A stretch of DNA of 64,000 nt. Source: Paratinospora sagittata (Eukaryota > Streptophyta > Magnoliopsida > Ranunculales > Menispermaceae). The notes under the pieces are model-generated. The model was not told the DNA's origin. It was given only the letters and a program-made list of their open reading frames with translations, and made no database searches. The DNA is taken from contig JAYMFD010001271.1 of the NCBI GenBank assembly GCA_035771175.1, forward strand, positions 1,426,001-1,490,000. Direction: 5' to 3'. The position numbers and the translations under genes are program-made. Shown here piece after piece: positions 45,564-57,947 of this stretch; the first letter of the stretch is position 1; each line of letters opens with the position of its first letter.

Positions 45564-46352
45564 ATAATCTCATTTTTTCCAATATCGGGCTATTCACCAC
45601 TTTGCCAAAATTTTACAAAAGGTAATAGCGCACTATCAGTGTTGATAGCACGCTGATAGGGTTGAATAACCAAAAATCAAATTTTCCTGAAAATTCCCTA
45701 CAACGCGCTATCCCTTTTGATAACTCGCTATAAAGTAGTTACCGTGATCTTTCGATTTTTACTAAAATTGGCAATAGCTTGCAATAGGCCAAGATTGCAC
45801 GCTAACGGAAAGTCCAAAAAACTCGAGCTCTTGGGTATGTGTATATCGACTTACAATAGCCCGCTATAAGTCATTAGGGGATTGCATGCTATCCAAGTTT
45901 GAGTTAGAAATCTCACATTTCTAACGAGAAAAACGTAGGCCCTTTCCTTTTGCTCGATTTTTCCATTCCTTACACAGTTTTGACGGGGAATGGTAACTGA
46001 AATATTCTCCACTAAGACATGGATGATGCCCATTGTTTCGCACGGCCAAAACAACTTTTGATTAAACAATGTTTTGAATTCAAATCATTTCCTACTCTCT
46101 TGCTCTTTAAGCTGCAATTGCTATTTTAATAAAACACACGTTGTCTAATTTTCAAAGATACAACACACACGATTTCAGCAAGTTAGACTGCGCTTTCCGA
46201 AGAGTATTTCAAAAGAAGAAAGTCGTGATTGTTGCATTGCCAATAAATGCTTGGACCCGAATCAAAGTTGGAAACTGTCTTGAAGATAACTTCATTGTTT
46301 AACAAGTTCTTCATTATATCCCTTTTGTGCTGAGATTTTAAGAAGCAATTCA
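45358..46352 (+). repeat. Truncated hybrid satellite monomer (995 bp) at the family boundary
   Basis: The left 206 bp are of the 1184-bp family. After TCTCGA (45558-45563) the sequence jumps, through AATAATCTCA, to TTTTTCCAATATCGGGC, typical of the right family. Compared with a full right-family unit (TCTCGA at 50043, TTTTT at 50222), 163 bp are missing, and 995 + 163 equals 1158. The unit marks the exact junction between the two satellite families. Confidence 0.85.
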
Positions 46353-48684
46353 TTGTTTTAAACTGTAAGTATATAAAGTGTTCTCAGTAAGAGAACAGAA
46401 CACATCACCTATATTCTTTCTCTGAGAGCTACAACTAATCATCAACAACACATCAAATTATAGCTATCAAAGTCTACAAAGATCAAGCTCTAAGAACGAG
46501 GACATATCTCAATGCTACTGCGTTAGTTCAATCTTAGGTGTGTAGGCTAACCTCTCGATCAATCTCAGCACGAAAACTCACTAAATTGCAAAGTCTTCAA
46601 TATCACTTGGATTTAGTATTTGATTTTGACAAAATATTTTCCGAAAGGTTTTAATCATAATTTCAATGAGTTTTGAATGATTTAAAAGTGTTTTGAGTCA
46701 ATGAAATGGTTCTTAAGTGTTAAAATATTAGTTTTTCCAAAATCGGGCTATCCACCACTTTGCCAAAATTTTACAAAAGGTAATAGCGCACTATCAGTGT
46801 TGATAGCACGCTGATAGGGTTGAATAACCAAAAATCAAATTTTTCGAAAAATTGCCTACAACGCGCTATCCCTTTTGATAACTCGCTATAAAGTAGTTAC
46901 CGTGATCTTTCGATTTTTACTAAAAGGGGCAATAGCGTGCAATAGGCCTAGATTACACGCTAACGGAAAGTCCAAAAAATTCGAGCTCTTGGGTATGTGT
47001 ATATCGACATACAATAGCCCTCTATAAGTCATTAGGGGGCATGATACCCAACCCAATTGCATGCTATCCAAGTTTGAGTTAGAAATCTCACATTTCTAAC
47101 GAGAAAAACGTAGGCCCTTTCCTTTGCTCGATTTTTCCATTCCTTACACAGTTTTGACGGGGAATCGTAACTGAAATATTCTCCACTAAGACATAGATGA
47201 TGCCCATTGTTTCGCACGGCCAAAACAACTTTAGCTTAAACAATGTTTTGAATTCAAATCGTTTCCTACTCTCTTGCTCCATAAGCTGCAATTGCTAATT
47301 TAATAAAACACTCATTGTCTAATTTTCAAACATACAACACACACGATTTCAACAAGTTAGACTGAGCTTTCCGAAGAGTATTTCAAAAGAAGAAAGTCGT
47401 GATTCTTACATTGCCAATAAATGCTTCGACCCGAATCAAAGTTGGAAACTGTCTTGAAGATAACTTCATTGTTTAACAAGTTCTTCATTATATCCCTTTT
47501 GTGCTGAGATTTTAAGAAGCATTTCATTGTTTTAAAATGTAAGTATATGAAGTGTTCTCAATAAGAGAACACAACACATCACCTATATTCTTTCTCTGAG
47601 AGCTACAACTAATCATCAACAACGCATCAAATTATAGCTATCAAAGTCTACAAAGATCAAGCTCTAAGAACGAGGACATATCTCAATGCTACTGCGTTAG
47701 TTCAATCTTAGGTGTGTAGGCTAACCTCTCGATCAATCTCAGCACGAAAACTCACTAAATTGCAAAGTCTTCAATATCACTTGGATTTAGTATTTGATTT
47801 TGACAAAATATTTTCCGAAAGGTTTTAATCATAATTTCAATGAGTTTTGAATGATTTAAAAGTGTTTTGAGTCAATGAAATGGTTCTTAAGTGTTAAAAT
47901 ATTAGTTTTTCCAATATCGGGCTATCCACCACTTTGCCAAAATTTTACAAAAGGTAATAGCGCACTATCAGTGTTGATAGCACGCTGATAGGGTTGAATA
48001 ACCAAAAATCAAATTTTCCTGAAAATTGCCTACAACGCGCTATCCCTTTTGATAACTCGCTATAAAGTAGTTACCGTGATCTTTTGATTTTTACTAAAAT
48101 TGGCAATAGCCTTCAATAGGCCAAGATTGCACGCTAACGGAAAGTCCAAAAAACTCGAGCTCTTGGGTATGTGTATATCGACTTACAATAGCCCGCTATA
48201 AGTCATTAGGGGATTGCATGCTATCCAAGTTTGAGTTCGAAATCTCACATTTCTAACGAGAAAAACGGAGGCCCTTCCTTTTGCTCGATTTTTCCATTCC
48301 TTACACAGTTTTGACGGGGAATCGTAACTGAAATATTCTCCACTAAGACATGGATGATGCCCATTGTTTCGCACGGCCAAAACAAATTTAGATTAAACAA
48401 TGTTTTGAATTCAAATCATTTCCTACTCTCTTGCTCTTTAAGCTGCAATTGCTAATTTAATAAAACACTCATTGTCTAATTTTTCAAAGATACAACACAC
48501 ACGATTTCAGCAAGTTAGACTGAGCTTTTCGAAGAGTATTTCAAAAGAAGAAAGTCGTGATTGTTGCATTGCCAATAAATGCTTGGACCCGAATCAAAGT
48601 TGGAAACTGTCTTGAAGATAACTTCATTGTTTAACAAGTTCTTCATTATATCCCTTTTTTGCTGAGATTTTAAGAAGCAATTCA
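46353..48684 (+). repeat. Satellite array, start of the right family
   Basis: The monomers start at 46353 (1174 bp) and 47527 (1158 bp). The first keeps the roughly 17-bp segment (GCATGATACCCAACCCA near 47039-47056) that later units lack, so it is intermediate between families. It also holds a perfect 16-bp palindrome, AATTTTTCGAAAAATT, at 46838-46853. Confidence 0.9.
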
Positions 48685-51600
48685 TTGTTTTAAACTGTAA
48701 GTATATAAAGTGTTCTCAGTAAGAGAACAGAACACATCACCTATATTCTTTCTCTGAGAGCTACAACTAATCATCAACAACACATCAAATTATAGCTATC
48801 AAAGTCTACAAAGATCAAGCTCTAAGAACGAGGACATATCTCAATGCTACTGCGTTAGTTCAATCTTAGGTGTGTAGGCTAACCTCTCGATCAATCTCAG
48901 CACGAAAACTCACTAAATTGCAAAGTCTTCAATATCACTTGGATTTAGTATTTGATTTCGACAAAATATTTTCCGAAAGGTTTTAATCATAATTTCAATG
49001 AGGTTTGAATGATTTAAAAGTGTTTTGAGTCAATGAAATGGTTCTTAAGTGTTAAAATATTAGTTTTTCCAATATCGGGCTATTCACCACTTTGCCAAAA
49101 TTTTACAAAAGGTAATAGCGCACTATCAGTGTTGATAGCACGCTGATAGGGTTGAATAACCAAAAATCAAATTTTCCTGAAAATTCCCTACAACGCGCTA
49201 TCCCTTTTGATAACTCGCTATAAAGTAGTTACCGTGATCTTTCGATTTTTACTAAAATTGGCAATAGCTTGCAATAGGCCAAGATTGCACGCTAACGGAA
49301 AGTCCAAAAAACTCGAGCTCTTGGGTATGTGTATATCGACTTACAATAGCCCGCTATAAGTCATTAGGGGATTGCATGCTATCCAAGTTTGAGTTAGAAA
49401 TCTCACATTTCTAACGAGAAAAACGTAGGGCCTTTCCTTTTGCTCGATTTTTCCATTCCTTACACAGTTTTGACGGGGAATGGTAACTGAAATATTCTCC
49501 ACTAAGACATGGATGATGCCCATTGTTTCGCACGGCCAAAACAACTTTTGATTAAACAATGTTTTGAATTCAAATCATTTCCTACTCTCTTGCTCTTTAA
49601 GCTGCAATTGCTATTTTAATAAAACACACGTTGTCTAATTTTCAAAGATACAACACACACGATTTCAGCAAGTTAGACTGCGCTTTCCGAAGAGTATTTC
49701 AAAAGAAGAAAGTCGTGATTGTTGCATTGCCAATAAATGCTTGGACCCGAATCAAAGTTGGAAACTGTCTTGAAGATAACTTCATTGTTTAACAAGTTCT
49801 TCATTATATCCCTTTTGTGCTGAGATTTTAAGAAGCAATTCATTGTTTTAAACTGTAAGTATATAAAGTGTTCTCAGTAAGAGAACAGAACACATCACCT
49901 ATATTCTTTCTCTGAGAGCTACAACTAATCATCAACAACACATCAAATTATAGCTATCAAAGTCTACAAAGATCAAGCTCTAAGAACGAGGACATATCTC
50001 AATGCTACTGCGTTAGTTCAATCTTAGGTGTGTAGGCTAACCTCTCGATCAATCTCAGCACGAAAACTCACTAAATTGCAAAGTCTTCAATATCACTTGG
50101 ATTTAGTATTTGATTTTGACAAAATATTTTCCGAAAGGTTTTAATCATAATTTCAATGAGTTTTGAATGATTTAAAAGTGTTTTGAGTCAATGAAATGGT
50201 TCTTAAGTGTTAAAATATTAGTTTTTCCAATATCGGGCTATCCACCACTTTGCCAAAATTTTACAAAAGGTAATAGCGCACCATCAGTGTTGATAGCACG
50301 CTGATAGGGTTGAATAACCAAAAATCAAATTTTCCTGAAAATTGCCTACAACGCGCTATCCCTTTTGATAACTCGCTATAAAGTAGTTACCGTGATCTTT
50401 TGATTTTTACTAAAATTGGCAATAGCTTGCAATAGGCCAAGATTGCACGCTAACGGAAAGTCCAAAAAACTCGAGCTCTTGGGTATGTGTATATCGACTT
50501 ACAATAGCCCGCTATAAGTCATTAGGGGATTGCATGCTATCCAAGTTTGAGTTCGAAATCTCACATTTCTAACGAGAAAAACGGAGGCCCTTCCTTTTGC
50601 TCGATTTTTCCATTCCTTACACAGTTTTGACGGGGAATCGTAACTGAAATATTCTCCACTAAGACATGGATGATGCCCATTGTTTCGCACGGCCAAAACA
50701 AATTTAGATTAAACAATGTTTTGAATTCAAATCATTTCCTACTCTCTTGCTCTTTAAGCTGCAATTGCTAATTTAATAAAACACTCATTGTCTAATTTTT
50801 CAAAGATACAACACACACGATTTCAGCAAGTTAGACTGAGCTTTTCGAAGAGTATTTCAAAAGAAGAAAGTCGTGATTGTTGCATTGCCAATAAATGCTT
50901 GGACCCGAATCAAAGTTGGAAACTGTCTTGAAGATAACTTCATTGTTTAACAAGTTCTTCATTATATCCCTTTTGTGCTGAGATTTTAAGAAGCAATTCA
51001 TTGTTTTAAACTGTAAGTATATAAAGTGTTCTCAGTAAGAGAACAGAACACATCACCTATATTCTTTCTCTGAGAGCTACAACTAATCATCAACAACACA
51101 TCAAATTATAGCTATCAAAGTCTACAAAGATCAAGCTCTAAGAACGAGGACATATCTCAATGCTACTGCGTTAGTTCAATCTTAGGTGTGTAGGCTAACC
51201 TCTCGATCAATCTCAGCACGAAAACTTACTAAATTGCAAAGTCTTCAATATCACTTGGATTTAGTATTTGATTTCGGCAAAATATTTTCCGAAAGGTTTT
51301 AATCATAATTTCAATGAGTTTTGAATGATTTAAAAGTGTTTGGAGTCAATGAAATGGTTCTTAAGTGTTAAAATATTAGTTTTTCCAATATCGGGCTATT
51401 CACCACTTTGCCAAAATTTTACAAAAGGTAATAGCGCACTATCAGTGCTGATAGCACGCTGATAGGGTTGAATAACCAAAAATCAAATTTTCCTGAAAAT
51501 TCCCTACAACGCGCTATCCCTTTTGATAACTCGCTATAAAGTAGTTACCGTGATCTTTCGATTTTTACTAAAATTGGCAATAGCTTGCAATAGGCCAAGA

Positions 51601-54600
51601 TTGCACGCTAACGGAAAGTCCAAAAAACTCGAGCTCTTGGGTATGTGTATATCGACTTACAATAGCCCGCTATAAGTCATTAGGGGATTGCATGCTATCC
51701 AAGTTTGAGTTAGAAATCTCACATTTCTAACGAGAAAAACGTAGGCCCTTTCCTTTTGCTCGATTTTTCCATTCCTTACACAGTTTTGACGGGGAATGGT
51801 AACTGAAATATTCTCCACTAAGACATGGATGATGCCCATTGTTTCGCACGGCCAAAACAACTTTTGATTAAACAATGTTTTGAATTCAAATCATTTCCTA
51901 CTCTCTTGCTCTTTAAGCTGCAATTGCTAATTTAATAAAACACACGTTGTCTAATTTTCAAAGATACAACACACACGATTTCAGCAAGTTAGACTGCGCT
52001 TTCCGAAGAGTATTTCAAAAGAAGAAAGTCGTGATTGTTGCATTGCCAATAAATGCTTGGACCCGAATCAAAGTTGGAAACTGTCTTGAAGATAACTTCA
52101 TTGTTTAACAAGTTCTTCATTATATCCCTTTTGTGCTGAGATTTTAAGAAGCAATTCATTGTTTTAAACTGTAAGTATATAAAGTGTTCTCAGTAAGAGA
52201 ACAGAACACATCACCTATATTCTTTCTCTGAGAGCTACAACTAATCATCAACAACACATCAAATTATAGCTATCAAAGTCTACAAAGATCAAGCTCTAAG
52301 AACGAGGACATATCTCAATGCTACTGCGTTAGTTCAATCTTAGGTGTGTAGGCTAACCTCTCGATCAATCTCAGCACGAAAACTCACTAAATTGCAAAGT
52401 CTTCAATATCACTTGGATTTAGTATTTGATTTCGACAAAATATTTTCCGAAAGGTTTTAATCATAATTTCAATGAGTTTTGAATGATTTAAAAGTGTTTT
52501 GAGTCAATGAAATGGTTCTTAAGTGTTAAAATATTAGTTTTTCCAATATCGGGCTATTCACCACTTTGCCAAAATTTTACAAAAGGTAATAGCGCACTAT
52601 CAGTGTTGATAGCACGCTGATAGGGTTGAATAACCAAAAATCAAATTTTCCTGAAAATTCCCTACAACGCGCTATCCCTTTTGATAACTCGCTATAAAGT
52701 AGTTACCGTGATCTTTCGATTTTTACTAAAATTGGCAATAGCTTGCAATAGGCCAAGATTGCACGCTAACGGAAAGTCCAAAAAACTCGAGCTCTTGGGT
52801 ATGTGTATATCGACTTACAATAGCCCGCTATAAGTCATTAGGGGATTGCATGCTATCCAAGTTTGAGTTAGAAATCTCACATTTCTAACGAGAAAAACGT
52901 AGGCCCTTTCCTTTTGCTCGATTTTTCCATTCCTTACATAGTTTTGACGGGGTTTGGTAACTGAAATATTCTCCACTAAGACATGGATGATGCCCATTGT
53001 TTCGCACGGCCAAAACAACTTTTGATTAAACAATGTTTTGAATTCAAATCATTTCCTACTCTCTTGCTCTAATAGCTGCAATTGCTAATTTAATAAAACA
53101 CACGTTGTCTAATTTTCAAAGATACAACACACACGATTTCAGCAAGTTAGACTGCGCTTTCCGAAGAGTATTTCAAAAGAAGAAAGTCGTGATTGTTGCA
53201 TTGCCAATAAATGCTTGGACCCGAATCAAAGTTGGAAACTGTCTTGAAGATAACTTCATTGTTTAACAAGTTCTTCATTATATCCCTTTTGTGCTGAGAT
53301 TTTAAGAAGCAATTCATTGTTTTAAACTGTAAGTATATAAAGTGTTCTCAGTAAGAGAACAGAACACATCACCTATATTCTTTCTCTGAGAGCTACAACT
53401 AATCATCAACAACACATCAAATTATAGCTATCAAAGTCTACAAAGATCAAGCTCTAAGAACGAGGACATATCTCAATGCTACTGCGTTAGTTCAATCTTA
53501 GGTGTGTAGGCTAACCTCTCGATCAATCTCAGCACGAAAACTCACTAAATTGCAAAGTCTTCAATATCACTTGGATTTAGTATTTGATTTTGACAAAATA
53601 TTTTCCGAAAGGTTTTAATCATAATTTCAATGAGTTTTGAATGATTTAAAAGTGTTTTGAGTCAATGAAATGGTTCTTAAGTGTTAAAATATTAGTTTTT
53701 CCAATATCGGGCTATTCACCACTTTGCCAAAATTTTACAAAAGGTAATAGCGCACCATCAGTGTTGATAGCACGCTGATAGGGTTGAATAACCAAAAATC
53801 AAATTTTCCTGAAAATTGCCTACAACGCGCTATCCCTTTTGATAACTCGCTATAAAGTAGTTACCGTGATCTTTTGATTTTTACTAAAATTGGCAATAGC
53901 TTGCAATAGGCCAAGATTGCACGCTAACGGAAAGTCCAAAAAACTCGAGCTCTTGGGTATGTGTATATCGACTTACAATAGCCCGCTATAAGTCATTAGG
54001 GGATTGCATGCTATCCAAGTTTGAGTTCGAAATCTCACATTTCTAACGAGAAAAACGGAGGCCCTTCCTTTTGCTCGATTTTTCCATTCCTTACACAGTT
54101 TTGACGGGGAATCGTAACTGAAATATTCTCCACTAAGACATGGATGATGCCCATTGTTTCGCACGGCCAAAACAAATTTAGATTAAACAATGTTTTGAAT
54201 TCAAATCATTTCCTACTCTCTTGCTCTTTAAGCTGCAATTGCTAATTTAATAAAACACTCATTGTCTAATTTTTCAAAGATACAACACACACGATTTCAG
54301 CAAGTTAGACTGAGCTTTTCGAAGAGTATTTCAAAAGAAGAAAGTCGTGATTGTTGCATTGCCAATAAATGCTTGGACCCGAATCAAAGTTGGAAACTGT
54401 CTTGAAGATAACTTCATTGTTTAACAAGTTCTTCATTATATCCCTTTTGTGCTGAGATTTTAAGAAGCAATTCATTGTTTTAAACTGTAAGTATATAAAG
54501 TGTTCTCAGTAAGAGAACAGAACACATCACCTATATTCTTTCTCTGAGAGCTACAACTAATCATCAACAACACATCAAATTATAGCTATCAAAGTCTACA

Positions 54601-57600
54601 AAGATCAAGCTCTAAGAACGAGGACATATCTCAATGCTACTGCGTTAGTTCAATCTTAGGTGTGTAGGCTAACCTCTCGATCAATCTCAGCACGAAAACT
54701 CACTAAATTGCAAAGTCTTCAATATCACTTGGATTTAGTATTTGATTTCGACAAAATATTTTCCGAAAGGTTTTAATCATAATTTCAATGAGTTTTGAAT
54801 GATTTAAAAGTGTTTTGAGTCAATGAAATGGTTCTTAAGTGTTAAAATATTAGTTTTTCCAATATCGGGCTATTCACCACTTTGCCAAAATTTTACAAAA
54901 GGTAATAGCGCACTATCAGTGTTGATAGCACGCTGATAGGGTTGAATAACCAAAAATCAAATTTTCCTGAAAATTCCCTACAACGCGCTATCCCTTTTGA
55001 TAACTCGCTATAAAGTAGTTACCGTGATCTTTTGATTTTTACTAAAATTGGCAATAGCTTGCAATAGGCCAAGATTGCACGCTAACGGAAAGTCCAAAAA
55101 ACTCGAGCTCTTGGGTATGTGTATATCGACTTACAATAGCCCGCTATAAGTCATTAGGGGATTGCATGCTATCCAAGTTTGAGTTCGAAATCTCACATTT
55201 CTAACGAGAAAAACGGAGGCCCTTCCTTTTGCTCGATTTTTCCATTCCTTACACAGTTTTGACGGGGAATCGTAACTGAAATATTCTCCACTAAGACATG
55301 GATGATGCCCATTGTTTCGCACGGCCAAAACAAATTTAGATTAAACAATGTTTTGAATTCAAATCATTTCCTACTCTCTTGCTCTTTAAGCTGCAATTGC
55401 TAATTTAATAAAACACTCATTGTCTAATTTTTCAAAGATACAACACACACGATTTCAGCAAGTTAGACTGAGCTTTTCGAAGAGTATTTCAAAAGAAGAA
55501 AGTCGTGATTGTTGCATTGCCAATAAATGCTTGGACCCGAATCAAAGTTGGAAACTGTCTTGAAGATAACTTCATTGTTTAACAAGTTCTTCATTATATC
55601 CCTTTTGTGCTGAGATTTTAAGAAGCAATTCATTGTTTTAAACTGTAAGTATATAAAGTGTTCTCAGTAAGAGAACAGAACACATCACCTATATTCTTTC
55701 TCTGAGAGCTACAACTAATCATCAACAACACATCAAATTATAGCTATCAAAGTCTACAAAGATCAAGCTCTAAGAACGAGGACATATCTCAATGCTACTG
55801 CGTTAGTTCAATCTTAGGTGTGTAGGCTAACCTCTCGATCAATCTCAGCACGAAAACTCACTAAATTGCAAAGTCTTCAATATCACTTGGATTTAGTATT
55901 TGATTTAGACAAAATATTTTCCGAAAGGTTTTAATCATAATTTCAATGAGTTTTGAATGATTTAAAAGTGTTTTGAGTCAATGAAATGGTTCTTAAGTGT
56001 TAAAATATTAGTATTTCCAATATCGGGCTATTCACCACTTTGCCAAAATTTTACAAAAGGTAATAGCGCACTATCAGTGTTGATAGCACGCTGATAGGGT
56101 TGAATAACCAAAAATCAAATTTTCCTGAAAATTCCCTACAACGCGCTATCCCTTTTGATAACTCGCTATAAAGTAGTTACCGTGATCTTTCGATTTTTAC
56201 TAAAATTGGCAATAGCTTGCAATAGGCCAAGATTGCACGCTAACGGAAAGTCCAAAAAACTCGAGCTCTTGGGTATGTGTATATCGACTTACAATAGCCC
56301 GCTATAAGTCATTAGGGGATTGCATGCTATCCAAGTTTGAGTTAGAAATCTCACATTTCTAACGAGAAAAACGTAGGCCCTTTCCTTTTGCTCGATTTTT
56401 CCATTCCTTACACAGTTTTGACGGGGAATGGTAACTGAAATATTCTCCACTAAGACATGGATGATGCCCATTGTTTCGCACGGCCAAAACAACTTTTGAT
56501 TAAACAATGTTTTGAATTCAAATCATTTCCTACTTTCTTGCTCTTTAAGCTGCAATTGCTAATTTAATAAAACACACGTTGTCTAATTTTCAAAGATACA
56601 ACACACACGATTTCAGCAAGTTAGACTGCGCTTTCCGAAGAGTATTTCAAAAGAAGAAAGTCGTGATTGTTGCATTGCCAATAAATGCTTGGACCCGAAT
56701 CAAAGTTGGAAACTGTCTTGAAGATAACTTCATTGTTTAACAAGTTCTTCATTATATCCCTTTTGTGCTGAGATTTTAAGAAGCAATTCATTGTTTTAAA
56801 CTGTAAGTATATAAAGTGTTCTCAGTAAGAGAACAGAACACATCACCTATATTCTTTCTCTGAGAGCTACAACTAATCATAAACAACACATCAAATTATA
56901 GCTATCAAAGTCTACAAAGATCAAGCTCTAAGAACGAGGACATATCTCAATGCTACTGCGTTAGTTCAATCTTAGGTGTGTAGGCTAACCTCTCGATCAA
57001 TCTCAGCACGAAAACTCACTAAATTGCAAAGTCTTCAATATCACTTGGATTTAGTATTTGATTTCGACAAAATATTTTCCGAAAGGTTTTAATCATAATT
57101 TCAATGAGTTTTGAATGATTTAAAAGTGTTTTGAGTCAATGAAATGGTTCTTAAGTGTTAAAATATTAGTTTTTCCAATATCGGGCTATCCACCACTTTG
57201 CCAAAATTTTACAAAAGGTAATAGCGCACTATCAGTGTTGATAGCACGCTGATAGGGTTGAATAACCAAAAATCAAATTTTCCTGAAAATTGCCTACAAC
57301 GCGCTATCCCTTTTGATAACTCGCTATAAAGTAGTTACCGTGATCTTTCGATTTTTACTAAAATTGGCAATAGCTTGCAATAGGCCAAGATTGCACGCTA
57401 ACGGAAAGTCCAAAAAACTCGAGCTCTTGGGTATGTGTATATCGACTTACAATAGCCCGCTATAAGTCATTAGGGGATTGCATGCTATCCAAGTTTGAGT
57501 TCGAAATCTCACATTTCTAACGAGAAAAACGGAGGCCCTTCCTTTTGCTCGATTTTTCCATTCATTACACAGTTTTGACGGGGAATCGTAACTGAAATAT

Positions 57601-57947
57601 TCGCCACTAAGACATGGATGATGCCCATTGTTTCGCACGGCCAAAACAAATTTAGATTAAACAATGTTTTGAATTCAAATCATTTCCTACTCTCTTGCTC
57701 TTTAAGCTGCAATTGCTAATTTAATAAAACACTCATTGTCTAATTTTCAAAGATACAACACACACGATTTCAGCAAGTTAGACTGAGCTTTTCGAAGAGT
57801 ATTTCAAAAGAAGAAAGTCGTGATTGTTGCATTGCCAATAAATGCTTGGACCCGAATCAAAGTTGGAAACTGTCTTGAAGATAACTTCATTGTTTAACAA
57901 GTTCTTCATTATATCCCTTTTGTGCTGAGATTTTAAGAAGCAATTCA
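48685..57947 (+). repeat. Satellite array, homogeneous 1158-bp monomers
   Basis: Eight monomers start at 48685, 49843, 51001, 52159, 53317, 54475, 55633 and 56791; seven spacings are exactly 1158 and the last is 1157. Two variants alternate irregularly. One has GAGTTCGAAATC with ACGGAGGCCCTTCC (near 48230, 50550, 54025, 55180, 57500). The other has GAGTTAGAAATC with ACGTAGGCCCTTTCC (near 49390, 51710, 52865, 56340). The first variant lacks one T in the CCTTTCC run but has an extra T in TCTAATTTTTC, keeping the length equal. Near-identity points to recent amplification. The 65- and 72-codon minus-strand frames recurring once per monomer are not supported as genes. Confidence 0.95.
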
